Shown here: in pieces, positions 28,877 through 38,524 of the stretch | Layout of the letters: each line of letters opens with the position of its first letter | Numbering within the stretch: position 1 is the stretch's first letter | Source: Pararhizobium sp. IMCC3301 | GTDB taxonomy: Bacteria; Pseudomonadota; Alphaproteobacteria; Rhizobiales; GCA-2746425 | DNA length: 64,000 nucleotides | Direction: 5' to 3' | Assembly (NCBI RefSeq): GCF_030758315.1 | Contig: NZ_CP132336.1 | Coordinates: forward strand, 620,001 to 684,000 | Notes under the pieces: model-generated | Told to the model about the DNA's origin: nothing | Seen by the model: only the letters and a program-made list of their open reading frames with translations | The model's database searches: none | Program-made: the position numbers and the translations under genes

Positions 28877-30269
28877 TATAGGCGATCATCGTTCCATCGC
28901 CGGCCAGAAGAAGCAGTTTGCCCCCGGCAGCAATGGGCCTCATATAGACATTTTTGTTGATATCGCGTGTCCCAAGCAACCGTCCCGTTGTCGCATCGAC
29001 CGAGGCCAGTTGGCCATCACTGGAAGCCGACCAAAGTGCTCCACCGGCCAGAACCGGTCCGGCCCAGGCGGTACGGGAGCGTTTTTTGCGCACGACAGGC
29101 AATTCAGCAATCCACAAAGCTTCTCCGCTTGCGCGGTCCAGCGCTACAATGCGGTCCTGCAAATCCTGAATGAAGACCGTATTTCCCGACACGACAGGCG
29201 TGAAACTGGAGCCGATATTACGCTCCCAGACCCGCTCGCCAGTTGCCAGTTTGACGGCGATTGTCCGGCCCGCCACCCCGGTGGCGTACACTGTGCCATC
29301 TGCAATGACAGGAGACCCGGACACGTCGGTCAGGCCCGATACCGCCAGGTTGCGGCTGGCACGAACCACCGCATCGCTCCATTTCGGATCACCACTTTTC
29401 ACGTCAAAGGCAACAATCTCGCCGGAAGAATACGGCACAACAACCGTTGAGCCGGAAACTGCAGGATTTGAGGCCGCCAGAAGGCCTGCCGTTTCTGGAA
29501 TACCATTGAAGGACCACAGCAATGCTCCGTCAGCCGCTGACAGGGCTACCACTTCGTTGCTGGCAGTGACGACGAACACCCGTCCGTCGGCGAAGGAAGG
29601 TGCCCCGCGTGCGGGTTCTTTCAGTACATAACGCCAGACTTCCTGGCCCGATTGGCCGATCAGCCCGACAACTTCACTGTAGCCGGTTGCTGCGTAGACA
29701 AACCCGCCGCCGGAGGCGATACCACCGCCGGGCGCTGCCTGTTTTTCACCTTTCGGCTTCAACGAGACCCGCCACAGACGCGATCCGCCGGATAAGGCGG
29801 ACGCGGTTACATTTCCTTCCGGATCGTAGACATAGACCCGGCCCTCTCCCACCACCGGGCCTGATGACCCGCGAATTCCACGACGTCCCGGACGATCTGC
29901 AACCTGTGCCGACCAGGCCCGTCCGTTGCCGCCGCCTGACAGTGCAACGTGGCCAGGATTGTTTGCATTGTTGCCGGATGCATTGTTCCAATTGGAAAAT
30001 GAAGCAGCAGGTGCAATCGAAGCGGTCTTGCCGCCTGTTACAACCATCGGATCAGATGAGGGTAATGCTTCGCGCCTTGCACCGGGAAGCAATTGCTCCT
30101 CCTCAGCAAACGGATTGATGCTTTTAACGCCATCTGCCAATGCATCGATGCCGGCGCAACCGGCCAGCGAAACGAGCAAGCTGCCAAGCACCCCGAATTG
30201 GAGCCATCTGCGCGGCGCTGCCGCCTGCGCTGATCTTTGTGGGTTTGGATACGCGATGGTGTTGCTCAT
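28872..30269 (-). CDS. bamB: Outer membrane assembly lipoprotein BamB
   Basis: A 465-residue lipoprotein of the Bam complex that inserts outer membrane proteins. The signal peptide ends in a lipobox (VSLAGC, Cys near residue 38) and the body is a PQQ-type eight-bladed beta-propeller with repeated GxVYVYDxxG, ALSAADGALLWSF and ALDRASGEALW blades. The YfgM-like gene lies directly upstream and der downstream, the conserved yfgM-bamB-der order. Confidence 0.9.
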   Translation of the reverse strand: MSNTIAYPNPQRSAQAAAPRRWLQFGVLGSLLVSLAGCAGIDALADGVKSINPFAEEEQLLPGARREALPSSDPMVVTGGKTASIAPAASFSNWNNASGNNANNPGHVALSGGGNGRAWSAQVADRPGRRGIRGSSGPVVGEGRVYVYDPEGNVTASALSGGSRLWRVSLKPKGEKQAAPGGGIASGGGFVYAATGYSEVVGLIGQSGQEVWRYVLKEPARGAPSFADGRVFVVTASNEVVALSAADGALLWSFNGIPETAGLLAASNPAVSGSTVVVPYSSGEIVAFDVKSGDPKWSDAVVRASRNLAVSGLTDVSGSPVIADGTVYATGVAGRTIAVKLATGERVWERNIGSSFTPVVSGNTVFIQDLQDRIVALDRASGEALWIAELPVVRKKRSRTAWAGPVLAGGALWSASSDGQLASVDATTGRLLGTRDINKNVYMRPIAAGGKLLLLAGDGTMIAYN

Positions 30270-30303
30270 AAATCAACTCTTTTGTCTGGCGGGGACCGGA
30301 AAC

Positions 30304-30960
30304 TTACCCGGCATTCCCGCCCTCAATCAGCGTTTTCAGAATTTGTGCCCTGGACCGGACACTTTGCAGCGATTCCGGGTCTTCCAGAATCAAATCCAAT
30401 GTAGTTGTGGCGGTTTCAAGGTCACCGGCACGATAAGCCGCGAGCGCAATATATTCCCGCGCGCTGTGGCGCCATGCGCTGTTTGGATTGGCCAGCACAG
30501 CAAGGCGGCTTTGAACTTCTTCCAAAGTGCCATCGTCGACCAGCAGCAGGCCCGCCCTCAATTCAGCAAGTGATTTCAGCTCTTTGCTTTTGGTTGTGTC
30601 AGCAATCCGGTCAAATTCGGCGACCGCACCTTCCACATCACCCTTATCTGCAAGTTCAGTCGCAATCCGGAACCGCGCCAATGCTGCATATCCGGCGTGT
30701 TTGCTGTCGGCAATTCCCTGCAACGACTTCATTGCTTCAGCATCCTCGCCGTCTTCGGCCAGTTGCAGCGCCTCCATATAGGCATCGCCCGCAGTCTGGG
30801 CGGCCTCCTCCTTGAAATAGCTCCAGCCACGGTAACCCGCAGTGGCAGCGACAATAATGACCGCTGTGGCAATGATGAAAATCCCAAAACGATCCCAGAT
30901 CTGTTTCAGGAATTCACTGCGGAGGTCTTCATCGACCTCTCTTGCAAATTGATCAGACAT
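30304..30960 (-). CDS. YfgM-like tetratricopeptide membrane protein
   Basis: A 218-residue protein with a short cytoplasmic N-terminus, one membrane helix (FGIFIIATAVIIVAATAGY) and a periplasmic region of TPR-like helices (AYMEALQLAEDGEDAEAM; GYAALARFRIATELADKGD). E. coli YfgM is an ancillary SecYEG/chaperone-network protein; the family match and position before bamB support that role. Confidence 0.8.
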   Translation of the reverse strand: MSDQFAREVDEDLRSEFLKQIWDRFGIFIIATAVIIVAATAGYRGWSYFKEEAAQTAGDAYMEALQLAEDGEDAEAMKSLQGIADSKHAGYAALARFRIATELADKGDVEGAVAEFDRIADTTKSKELKSLAELRAGLLLVDDGTLEEVQSRLAVLANPNSAWRHSAREYIALAAYRAGDLETATTTLDLILEDPESLQSVRSRAQILKTLIEGGNAG

Positions 30961-31082
30961 TAACGGCCTTACTTATTAAACGGGAAACAGCCGGTCGCGC
31001 AGTCCTGTGCGCCCGGCATCACAATTTTGCGGACAATATCCGCTGCGCCTGCCTTAAGCAATCGTCAAACGAATTTAATCCG

Positions 31083-31661
31083 TCACGCCAATGGTGCGAC
31101 GCCAAACAGCCACTCATGGGCATAGAAAACGAATAACAACCACACCGCTGTACCAAGGCCAATACTGACAAGATCATTGCGTATCGGGCCCGCCAGATAG
31201 GCCAGTTTCATCTGCCGGTCGCGGCGGCGAGCGCCGAAATAGACCAGAATCGACCATACCAGAAACGAGCCGAACAGAACAACTTCATGCTCCATGCCAT
31301 TGACCAGCAGATGCGCTGCTGCCCAGATCATCACACCGATTGTCATCGGGTGTTTCAATCGGGCCCTGATCTGTCCGGCAGGAACATAGGCAGCTGCGAC
31401 CAGAATGAAGGCCAGCAGCAGCAGAGTTGCCGAGACATGCAGCAGTGACAAGGGAGGAACCCACAATGGTTCAGCGCCCACTGCAGCCGGTGTGAACCCC
31501 AGCACAATCAGCACCAGACCAGCGACACTGATCAAGGTATAGACCGCTCTCCAGCTTGCCGCACCGAATGTATTGATGGCCCAGAGGCGGACCGGTTCGA
31601 AAAAAATGCGGACCGAATGGACCCCCAAAAACAGTGCGAGGCCGATTATCAGTAACGTCAT
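31083..31661 (-). CDS. NnrU family membrane protein
   Basis: A 192-residue protein with about five or six membrane helices and the NnrU-family features (LGVHSVRIFFEPVR; KHPMTIGVMIWAAAHLLVNG with conserved His/Pro/Asn). NnrU is linked to nitric oxide and nitrite reduction in denitrifiers, and related proteins (15-cis-zeta-carotene isomerase) bind heme. The exact role is unknown and no denitrification gene is beside it. Divergent from the DksA-like gene. Confidence 0.75.
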   Translation of the reverse strand: MTLLIIGLALFLGVHSVRIFFEPVRLWAINTFGAASWRAVYTLISVAGLVLIVLGFTPAAVGAEPLWVPPLSLLHVSATLLLLAFILVAAAYVPAGQIRARLKHPMTIGVMIWAAAHLLVNGMEHEVVLFGSFLVWSILVYFGARRRDRQMKLAYLAGPIRNDLVSIGLGTAVWLLFVFYAHEWLFGVAPLA

Positions 31662-31898
31662 GCTGCAGCGTCCCGGATTTGTAAGTGAAAAACGTGTTCC
31701 CTCATATCGTCACGAGTTTCCCTTTTCAACGCTTTCCGACCTGCAACTGCAGGTTTGGGGCCATAAGGGTGTGTACAACACAGATCAGGCGATTTCGGGG
31801 CGCATCCAGGCCTGCAATCTAGCAATTGCCCGCTGGGCAAGTTCCGGTCTAATCTGGCAGTGCCGACCCTGAATTGCCCGACCCGGACCGCAAACGCC

Positions 31899-32255
31899 AT
31901 GGCCCTTACAATCGAACAGGTTGCGACTTTCAAGACGGACCTTGTGGCGCGCCGTCAGTCATTGCAGCAGGCGTCCGATCAGACCGAGACGGACCGAGCG
32001 CCGGTTGAACTGGACCAACAATCCGTCGGGCGGCTCTCGCGAATGAATGCCATGCAGGTCCAGGCCATGTCTCAGGCACAACAGCGCCAGAGGGAAGCGG
32101 ATTTACGCCGCATTGCCGCGGCACTCAGCCGGATCGAGGATGGTGAGTTCGGCTATTGTAACGAATGCGGTGAACTGATTGCAGAAAAACGGCTGCAGGT
32201 TGATCCTGCAGCCAGCCAGTGCATTACCTGTGCTGCCCGTGGTGAGAAACGCTGA
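31899..32255 (+). CDS. DksA/TraR family C4 zinc finger protein
   Basis: A 118-residue protein with a long helical N-terminal hairpin (EQVATFKTDLVARRQSLQQ) and a complete C4 zinc finger (CNECG ... CITCA) in the FGYCNECGELIAEKRLQV context. Members bind the secondary channel of RNA polymerase. It is shorter than E. coli DksA (151), like the short DksA-type proteins of alphaproteobacteria. The ATG at 31899 is assumed; an in-frame GTG lies at 31860. Confidence 0.82.
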   Translation: MALTIEQVATFKTDLVARRQSLQQASDQTETDRAPVELDQQSVGRLSRMNAMQVQAMSQAQQRQREADLRRIAAALSRIEDGEFGYCNECGELIAEKRLQVDPAASQCITCAARGEKR

Positions 32256-32288
32256 ACAGGCGCATGACTGAATCTGCGCCGCAGCCGG

Positions 32289-32960
32289 TCAGTTGAGCCC
32301 GATCGCACTTAGGGACGATTGCGAAACGATGCCGGAATCATCTGAATCCGACGAGACCGCCAGCCCCACCAGGACCCCGGGGGCCCCGCCGAAGGCGCGG
32401 CGGTAGTCGGCAGCAAGATCAACATTCTCCGAAAATGTGCCCGCAATGGCCCCACGCTTGACAATGCTTGTTCCGCGCCCGGAAAAATACGGACTCGGCA
32501 CAAAACTGCCGGGGCTTTGCTGGCCGCCATAGACATAGATCAACATGCGGCTGCTGCGTTTTGTCAGCAGGCTCTTGATATTCGGATTTTTGCCCGCACG
32601 CCTGGCAGTCGCTTCATCGGTGAAGACGAAATACAAAGCGATGTTGCGGTCATCGCTACCCTTCTTTGCCAGGTTTGTCGGAGGTACTGTGGTCTGAACC
32701 GACCAGTTCCAGCTGGCTTTGGTTGCCGCCCGCGCACCCTGTGGAACGGCCTTGTAAATGACGGACGAGCTTTTCGGTGCCGTTATGCCCAGAGTTCCGC
32801 CACCGAAACTGTATTCGGTTTTCGGGATCGACCGGAAATCAATCGATTTCCAGCCACTGCCAAAGTCGACAGTTTCCGCGCTGGCCGGTGAGAGCTGTAC
32901 GACGGCAGAAAATGCCAGGACCAGGATAACTGAAGCAAATTTGCTAAGTCTGTATGTCAT
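32289..32960 (-). CDS. DUF3047 secreted protein
   Basis: A 223-residue exported protein: signal peptide (FASVILVLAFSAVVQLSPASA), then a DUF3047-like beta-rich domain (GSGWKSIDFRSIPKTEYSF; WNWSVQTTVPP; DDRNIALYFVF). The family is of unknown function, perhaps carbohydrate-binding in fold. Ends 33 bases from the convergent DksA-like gene. Two perfect hairpins lie upstream. Confidence 0.65.
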   Translation of the reverse strand: MTYRLSKFASVILVLAFSAVVQLSPASAETVDFGSGWKSIDFRSIPKTEYSFGGGTLGITAPKSSSVIYKAVPQGARAATKASWNWSVQTTVPPTNLAKKGSDDRNIALYFVFTDEATARRAGKNPNIKSLLTKRSSRMLIYVYGGQQSPGSFVPSPYFSGRGTSIVKRGAIAGTFSENVDLAADYRRAFGGAPGVLVGLAVSSDSDDSGIVSQSSLSAIGLN

Positions 32961-33020
32961 TTAAAATTCCTCAAGGTACATGACTTCATAGAGGAGCTAC
33001 GCATCACGTGCGTTCATGGA

Positions 33021-33073
33021 TGCTTCACAGTTTTGTGAAGCACACGTCCGATCTGCCCCATAGCAGTATGGGG
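33021..33073. promoter_or_regulatory. Two adjacent perfect stem-loops
   Basis: TGCTTCACA-GTTT-TGTGAAGCA (33021-33042) and CCCCATA-GCAG-TATGGGG (33056-33073) lie between the start of the DUF3047 gene and the end of rhaK, both read leftward. They may end the rhamnose operon transcript or be part of the DUF3047 leader; neither has a strong T-run. Confidence 0.4.
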
Positions 33074-33226
33074 TCGGGCAATGGCGCATTGGGGTGTTCG
33101 ATTGTGCACTATTTTAAGAATTCAAAATTGCGGCAAACGGAACCCTGACCGTTGAAGACGACGCGCTTGATTACGACATAACGTTTGCATGACCGTGCGA
33201 TGGAGTCCGGCAGCAGCAATCTCAGT

Positions 33227-34612
33227 TCAACCGCTGGAAACCCGGTCACGCCACAAATTGGCATAGTTGCTGAAGGCTCTATTCGGTGTGTTGGGCTGTA
33301 CATCTGAACCAGTTTCCGATGGTCCCGTCCGATTCTTCCCGGCCAGCATCGCCGCACCAATGCTGGTTCCGGTCGCGCTTGAATTTGACCGAATGACCGG
33401 TCGGCTGGCTGCGCCTGCAAGCATCGTCAGATAGGCATCATTCTGCGAAAACGGCCCCTCGACGATGATCGGGCCGTCAGCGCCGCACAGATTGAGACAA
33501 GTGTTGGTCATCAGTGCCAGATAAAATGACACCGTGGCATAAAAAGCGCCGTCGCTCAGAGTTTGCGGCTCAACAGTCCAACTTGCATCACGTCCCTGAA
33601 ATGGGCCGGAGCGATTTTCGACCGATGGCAGAAGCATGATGGAATTGTCCAGCACCTGCGCAATGTCCGCCGCTGTGGCTTCAGCCTTGCGCCCTTCCAT
33701 CAGCAGATCGAATTCCCGGCCCCCCATGAAACGGGCGGACGGCACAGGATCGCCGAAGGCATTGACATTGACCAGCGTATCCCGTGCCGGGTCCGGATCA
33801 ACAGGTTTGCCGCCGACGGCCATGCAGATTACCCAGGTTCCCGTCGACACGGCACTTAAGGGCGTCTGCCGGCGGACAAGATGGGGAAACAGGGATGCAT
33901 TGGAATCGTGAATGCCGCAGGTTACTTTTACATCTGTGGCCAGCCCCGTGGCCTGCGCAATTTCCGGCCGCACAGAACCCAGAATGTCATCCGCCTTGCG
34001 CACCGGTGCCATCAGCTTTGTCCAGCCCTGAGCGCTGACCATCGCTGAAAAACTGCCCTCCCACGGATTCCACAAATCCGTATGGCAGCCGAGCGACGTC
34101 ACTTCGTTGGCCATCATTCCGCTCAGTCGAAACGCCCAATATTGCGGATAGGTCAGCATGTGGCGCACCTTTGCGCCCTGCTGCGGAAAGCTCTGCATCT
34201 GCCAGAAAAACTGCGCGCCCAGATTGAGCCCCATCGGCAGGCGCGGCGATCCGGTTTCAGCAAAATCCGGCCGCACTGTATCATATGCATCAGCCATTTT
34301 GTCGGGACCGTCAAATTCATAGTCGAGCACCGGCATGGCCAGATCGCCATTCCCGTCAAGCAGCACGCCGGACGCGCCATGGGCGGTGATGGAAATCCCT
34401 GCCACCGGATACAGCCGGTTCAGTTCACACAGCGCATCAAGCAGAAAGCCCCAGATAGTTTCGACATCGAAATGCGGGTAAGGCGGACCGGGCAACACCC
34501 GGTTTGCCATGGTCCGCACCGCCGTTTCCTGCCAGTTCTGCGGATCTACAATGGCCAGTTTTGCATTGGTCTTGCCGATATCAACAACGGCAATATGGCG
34601 CGCGGCACTCAT
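33227..34612 (-). CDS. rhaK: Rhamnose-locus FGGY-family sugar kinase
   Basis: A 461-residue FGGY kinase with the ATP-binding start VVDIGKTNAKLAIVD, a central SITAHGASGVLLDGNGD segment and C-terminal EGPFSQNDAYLTML / GTSIGAAMLAG motifs. In Rhizobium leguminosarum RhaK phosphorylates the sugar ketose and is also needed for rhamnose transport by the RhaSTPQ importer. Last gene of the rhaSTPQUK operon, three bases after rhaU. Confidence 0.88.
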   Translation of the reverse strand: MSAARHIAVVDIGKTNAKLAIVDPQNWQETAVRTMANRVLPGPPYPHFDVETIWGFLLDALCELNRLYPVAGISITAHGASGVLLDGNGDLAMPVLDYEFDGPDKMADAYDTVRPDFAETGSPRLPMGLNLGAQFFWQMQSFPQQGAKVRHMLTYPQYWAFRLSGMMANEVTSLGCHTDLWNPWEGSFSAMVSAQGWTKLMAPVRKADDILGSVRPEIAQATGLATDVKVTCGIHDSNASLFPHLVRRQTPLSAVSTGTWVICMAVGGKPVDPDPARDTLVNVNAFGDPVPSARFMGGREFDLLMEGRKAEATAADIAQVLDNSIMLLPSVENRSGPFQGRDASWTVEPQTLSDGAFYATVSFYLALMTNTCLNLCGADGPIIVEGPFSQNDAYLTMLAGAASRPVIRSNSSATGTSIGAAMLAGKNRTGPSETGSDVQPNTPNRAFSNYANLWRDRVSSG

Positions 34613-34615
34613 CTG

Positions 34616-34930
34616 TCAGTCCATCTGAAAGACGGTTTCAAGCGGCACGGCGACCGGCTCATTATCCGCCTTTGTCTCCATGATATCCGCCATATGCGCC
34701 CACCATTTGCGCATCACCCGGTGCTCGGCAAGCTCGCTCATGCGGTGATCGTCACGGCGCCAGAGCACTCCGAACAGAATATCTGTTTCAGGGTCGAGAT
34801 GAATGGAATAATCAGAAACGCCAGCCTCCTTGAGCAGCGTCACAAGCTCGGGCCAGATCTCGTCATGGCGCTTTTTGTATTCGGCTTCCATGCCCTCCAG
34901 GAGCTTCATCTTGAAGGCATATTTCTGCAT
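34616..34930 (-). CDS. rhaU: L-rhamnose mutarotase
   Basis: A 104-residue RhaM/RhaU protein interconverting rhamnose anomers. Family residues include the histidine in [25 protein letters not shown] and [12 protein letters not shown]. The ATG at 34930 overlaps the rhaQ stop (TGATG); a GTG one codon earlier is possible. Located between the permease and kinase genes as in rhizobial rha loci. Confidence 0.92.
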   Translation of the reverse strand: MQKYAFKMKLLEGMEAEYKKRHDEIWPELVTLLKEAGVSDYSIHLDPETDILFGVLWRRDDHRMSELAEHRVMRKWWAHMADIMETKADNEPVAVPLETVFQMD

Positions 34931-35925
34931 CACACCCGACCCCGTCTTACCATGCCGTAAATCCGCGGCAACGCAATCGCACCGATCAGCAAAAGGCCAA
35001 TGAAAATCGACATCACAATGCCCGGCACATTCAGCAGGCCAAAGCCGAATGTCACCAATCCCATGATAATGGCCGCCAGCACAACGCCGGGAATAGTGCC
35101 GGCTCCGCCCAGAATATTAACCCCGCCAAGCACCACCATGGTCACAATCTCTAATTCCCAGCCAAAGGCAATCGAGGGCCGCGTCGAGCCAAGCCGCGAG
35201 GTCAGGCAGACCGCAGCCACACCCGACATCAGACCGGTCAGCAGGAACAGGATGAATTTCACACGTGCCGTGCGGACGCCGGAAAATTGCGCGCCAAGCT
35301 GGTTGTTGCCGATGGCATAGACCGCGCGGCCGAAATTCGTTTTATGCAGGACGATACCGTAGATGACGGCCAGAACGGCAAACAGCACAAGCTCAAAGGA
35401 AAACACCCACCAGACATAGCCCTGACCGAAAAACGCGAAGTCGGGCGGATAGCCGGTATAGGCTTTGTCACCCAGCACGATATATGAAATGCCGCGAAAC
35501 AGGCTCATTGTGCCGATTGTCACGACAATCGATGGCAGGCCCAGCCGTGTCACAAGCACGCCGTTAAAAGCGCCACAGGCCAGACCAACACCAAGCCCGG
35601 CGAGCACCAGCACCGGCGTGCCGAAACCAAGTTGCATGAAAAAGCCCATGGCGGTCGATGCAAGGGCAATGATGGAAGCCACCGACAGATCAATCTCGCC
35701 GGAGATGATCAGCATCGCCATGGCAAAGGCAATCATCGCCTTTTCTGTGAAATTGAAGGTTGCGTCCGACAGGTTCCAGGCATTGAGGAAATACGGCGAG
35801 GCGAAGGAGTTTGTGATGAACACCGCAATGGCGATCACCAGCAGCAGGGTTTCCCAGCTTTTCAACACACGCTGTGCCCGCGAGGTCAGACGGTCAGGGA
35901 TATTGCGCACAAGTGTATCACTCAT
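34930..35925 (-). CDS. rhaQ: Rhamnose ABC transporter permease
   Basis: A 331-residue CUT2 (RbsC-like) permease with eight to ten helices, the [16 protein letters not shown] signature and the loop [24 protein letters not shown]. It forms the channel with RhaP. Start overlaps the rhaP stop by four bases. Confidence 0.9.
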   Translation of the reverse strand: MSDTLVRNIPDRLTSRAQRVLKSWETLLLVIAIAVFITNSFASPYFLNAWNLSDATFNFTEKAMIAFAMAMLIISGEIDLSVASIIALASTAMGFFMQLGFGTPVLVLAGLGVGLACGAFNGVLVTRLGLPSIVVTIGTMSLFRGISYIVLGDKAYTGYPPDFAFFGQGYVWWVFSFELVLFAVLAVIYGIVLHKTNFGRAVYAIGNNQLGAQFSGVRTARVKFILFLLTGLMSGVAAVCLTSRLGSTRPSIAFGWELEIVTMVVLGGVNILGGAGTIPGVVLAAIIMGLVTFGFGLLNVPGIVMSIFIGLLLIGAIALPRIYGMVRRGRV

Positions 35926-36905
35926 GATGTCTGCTCCGCCTTCTTCAAAATAACGCGGCCCTTCTTGCTTTCCGAGCGCGCATTGAACGCCACAGCAATA
36001 ATGATCGCTGATCCGGAAATCGCCAATTGCCAGAACGGTGAAATATTGATCACCGGCAGCGCATTCTTGATGATGCCGAGGAACAGCGCCCCAAGCAGAG
36101 CCCCACCGACGGAGCCGATACCGCCGGCAATTGAAATACCGCCGATCACGCAGGCGGCGATCACCTCAAGCTCGAATCCGGCGGCAATGTCGACATAGGC
36201 GACAGCGTAGCGTGCCACCCACAGATAACCGCAAAGGCCGGAAACGCCGCCGGCAATCACAAAGGCCATAAAGCGGGTAAAACCCACATCAATGCCGGTA
36301 TAGACCGCTGCGTGCGGATTGCCGCCGACCGCATAAAATGCGCGTCCAAGCGGTGTTCGGGTAACGATGATGGCAAAGAAGATCACCGTCACAACGGCCA
36401 TCCAGGACAGCACCGGCAGGCCAAGAATGTCGAATCGCGGAAACGCCTTGAACGATGCGCTCATTTCATGGGCGTTGATCCACTCGCCGTTGGAAATCAG
36501 GAATATGATGCCGCGGAAAATGGTCAGCGTGCCAAGCGTCACCACAATTGGCGGAATATCGAGCTTCCAGACCAGAATGCCGTTAAACGCGCCCATCACC
36601 ATGCCAAGGCTGATGGCAATCAGCAGCAGGATCGGGATCGGAAGGCCTGGCACCACGGTGTTGATCAACGCCACCACCATTCCGCTCAGCGCCAGGTTGG
36701 AGGCGACCGACAGATCAATGCAGCGTGTCAGGATAACCACCATTTGTCCCAGGGCGAGCATGATCAGGATCGATGTGTCATTAAAAATGTTTGCCGCATT
36801 GCCGGGGGCGGCAAAGCCCGGAAAACGGGTGGAAACCAGAGCGACCACACCTGCTATCGCCAGAACCAGCAGCGACTCGCGTGATTTGATGATCTGAGTG
36901 ATCAT
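35922..36905 (-). CDS. rhaP: Rhamnose ABC transporter permease
   Basis: A 327-residue CUT2 permease, paralogous to RhaQ, with the CIDLSVASNLALSG signature and DIPPIVVTLGTLTIFRG loop. Four-base overlaps on both sides (with rhaT and rhaQ) show tight coupling of the importer genes. Confidence 0.9.
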   Translation of the reverse strand: MITQIIKSRESLLVLAIAGVVALVSTRFPGFAAPGNAANIFNDTSILIMLALGQMVVILTRCIDLSVASNLALSGMVVALINTVVPGLPIPILLLIAISLGMVMGAFNGILVWKLDIPPIVVTLGTLTIFRGIIFLISNGEWINAHEMSASFKAFPRFDILGLPVLSWMAVVTVIFFAIIVTRTPLGRAFYAVGGNPHAAVYTGIDVGFTRFMAFVIAGGVSGLCGYLWVARYAVAYVDIAAGFELEVIAACVIGGISIAGGIGSVGGALLGALFLGIIKNALPVINISPFWQLAISGSAIIIAVAFNARSESKKGRVILKKAEQTS

Positions 36906-38449
36906 GCGGCCGCCTCCCCTATGCCTGCAGCAACCCGCACAAGTGCTTCCGCACTCATGCTCTCCCGGTCAAACTCTGCAGCGATACGGCCCTCGCGCAT
37001 GACGATCACACGGTCGGTCATGCCCAGAATTTCCGGCAGTTCCGACGATACCATGATGATCGCCAGCCCATTAGCCGTCAGTTCACCCATAAATTCATGA
37101 ACGGCAGCTTTCGAGCCGATATCAATGCCCTTGGTCGGCTCGTCAAGAATGATCACCCGTGGCTGCGTTGCCAGCCATTTGGCGATCACCACCTTCTGCT
37201 GGTTCCCGCCCGACAGATTGCCGATATCCTGATCCAGCGACGCGGCACGAAGATCAAGACGCTCGGTATATTCACGTGCCAGGCGGAATTCTTCCGCCAG
37301 TTGCAGAAAGCCGTTACGTGATGTTTTGCCGAGCGATGGCAGAGTGATGTTCTGGAAAATCGGCAGTCCGATTACCGCGCCCTGTTTGCCGCGGTCCTCC
37401 GGCACATAGACAATGCCTTTCTCGATGGCTTCGGCGGGCGAGCGCACAATGGCGATTTCGCCATCAATCCGCATGGCACCCTTTGAGGGTTTGGTAATGC
37501 CAAAAAGCGACTGCATGAATTCGCTGCGCCCGGCCCCGACCAGTCCGTAAAAACCAAGAATCTCACCCTTGCGCAGCGAAAATCCGATATTTTCAAATTC
37601 CGTCGGGTGGCTGTAACCGGCAACGGTCAGCACCGTTTCACCAAGTTCAACAGCGCGCTTGGGGAAAATCTGATCAACAGTCCGGCCGACCATCATTTTG
37701 ACCAGCTCGTCCTCCTCGACATCTTCAATCAGGCCCTCACCTGCCATCTGGCCATCGCGAAACACCGTATAGCGGTCTGCAATACGGAAAATTTCATCGA
37801 ATTTGTGGCTGATGAACAGGATGGCCTTACCTTCCGCTTTCAACCGTTCGACGAGAGCATATAGCTCGCCGATTTCCTTATGCGACAGCGCGGCTGTCGG
37901 TTCATCCATAATGACTATCTGGGCATCAATCGAAAGCGCACGCGAGATTGCAACCAGATGTTTATTGGCGATGCCAAGGTCCCGCAGCCGTGCCGAGGGG
38001 CTGATGTCAGCGCCGATCCGCTTGAGAATCAAAGCAGCCGCAGCATTCATTTGAGCCCTGTCGATGAGCCCAAAGCGGCCGCGCGGCGCATGGCCAATAA
38101 AAATATTTTCCGCGACAGTCAGATCGTCAAACAGCACGGTCTCTTGATGGATTGCGGTAACACCGGCTGCGGAGGCTGCCAGGGCATTGGGAAAGTCGGT
38201 CTCCTTGCCATCGACTGAAATCGTCCCGCCATCAGGCTGGTAAATGCCGGTCAGCACCTTAACGATTGTGGATTTTCCGGCACCATTTTCGCCGACCAGC
38301 GCCGTGACCTGCCCCGGATAGAGATCGAGCGACACATTGCTCAATGCCTTGACCCCGGGAAATTCCTTGGAAATTTGGCGCAGGGAAAGTATCGCCCGTC
38401 CCGCAGCCTGCACGGTGGCGTTTTTCCCCTGCTGTTCGCTAACGAGCAT
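36902..38449 (-). CDS. rhaT: Rhamnose ABC transporter ATP-binding protein (two nucleotide-binding domains)
   Basis: A 515-residue RbsA-like tandem ATPase. The first domain has Walker A GENGAGKST and Walker B IVIMDEPTAALS; the second has a degenerate Walker A (GLVGAGRSE), signature LSGGNQQKVVIAKWL and Walker B VIILDEPTKGID, the normal asymmetry of the family. The ATG at 38449 has a GAAGGA ribosome site; the longer in-frame start reads through the rhaS-rhaT stem-loop and is rejected. Confidence 0.92.
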   Translation of the reverse strand: MLVSEQQGKNATVQAAGRAILSLRQISKEFPGVKALSNVSLDLYPGQVTALVGENGAGKSTIVKVLTGIYQPDGGTISVDGKETDFPNALAASAAGVTAIHQETVLFDDLTVAENIFIGHAPRGRFGLIDRAQMNAAAALILKRIGADISPSARLRDLGIANKHLVAISRALSIDAQIVIMDEPTAALSHKEIGELYALVERLKAEGKAILFISHKFDEIFRIADRYTVFRDGQMAGEGLIEDVEEDELVKMMVGRTVDQIFPKRAVELGETVLTVAGYSHPTEFENIGFSLRKGEILGFYGLVGAGRSEFMQSLFGITKPSKGAMRIDGEIAIVRSPAEAIEKGIVYVPEDRGKQGAVIGLPIFQNITLPSLGKTSRNGFLQLAEEFRLAREYTERLDLRAASLDQDIGNLSGGNQQKVVIAKWLATQPRVIILDEPTKGIDIGSKAAVHEFMGELTANGLAIIMVSSELPEILGMTDRVIVMREGRIAAEFDRESMSAEALVRVAAGIGEAAA

Positions 38450-38481
38450 GACAGCATCCTTCAAAACAAAGCAGTTGAAAA

Positions 38482-38507
38482 TGGCGCCGCTGGCAACAGC
38501 GGCGCCA
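38482..38507 (-). terminator. Stem-loop between rhaS and rhaT
   Basis: A perfect eleven-base stem (TGGCGCCGCTG / CAGCGGCGCCA) with a four-base loop in the 75-base gap after rhaS. In the direction of transcription it is followed by TTTTC, so it can act as an attenuator or 3' stabiliser giving excess binding protein. Confidence 0.75.
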
Positions 38508-38524
38508 CACAAGACGGCTTCAGC

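Noticed and set aside
33109-33420. 103-residue minus-strand open frame overlapping the end of rhaK
   Set aside because: Overlaps rhaK in another frame; no ribosome site or recognisable content.
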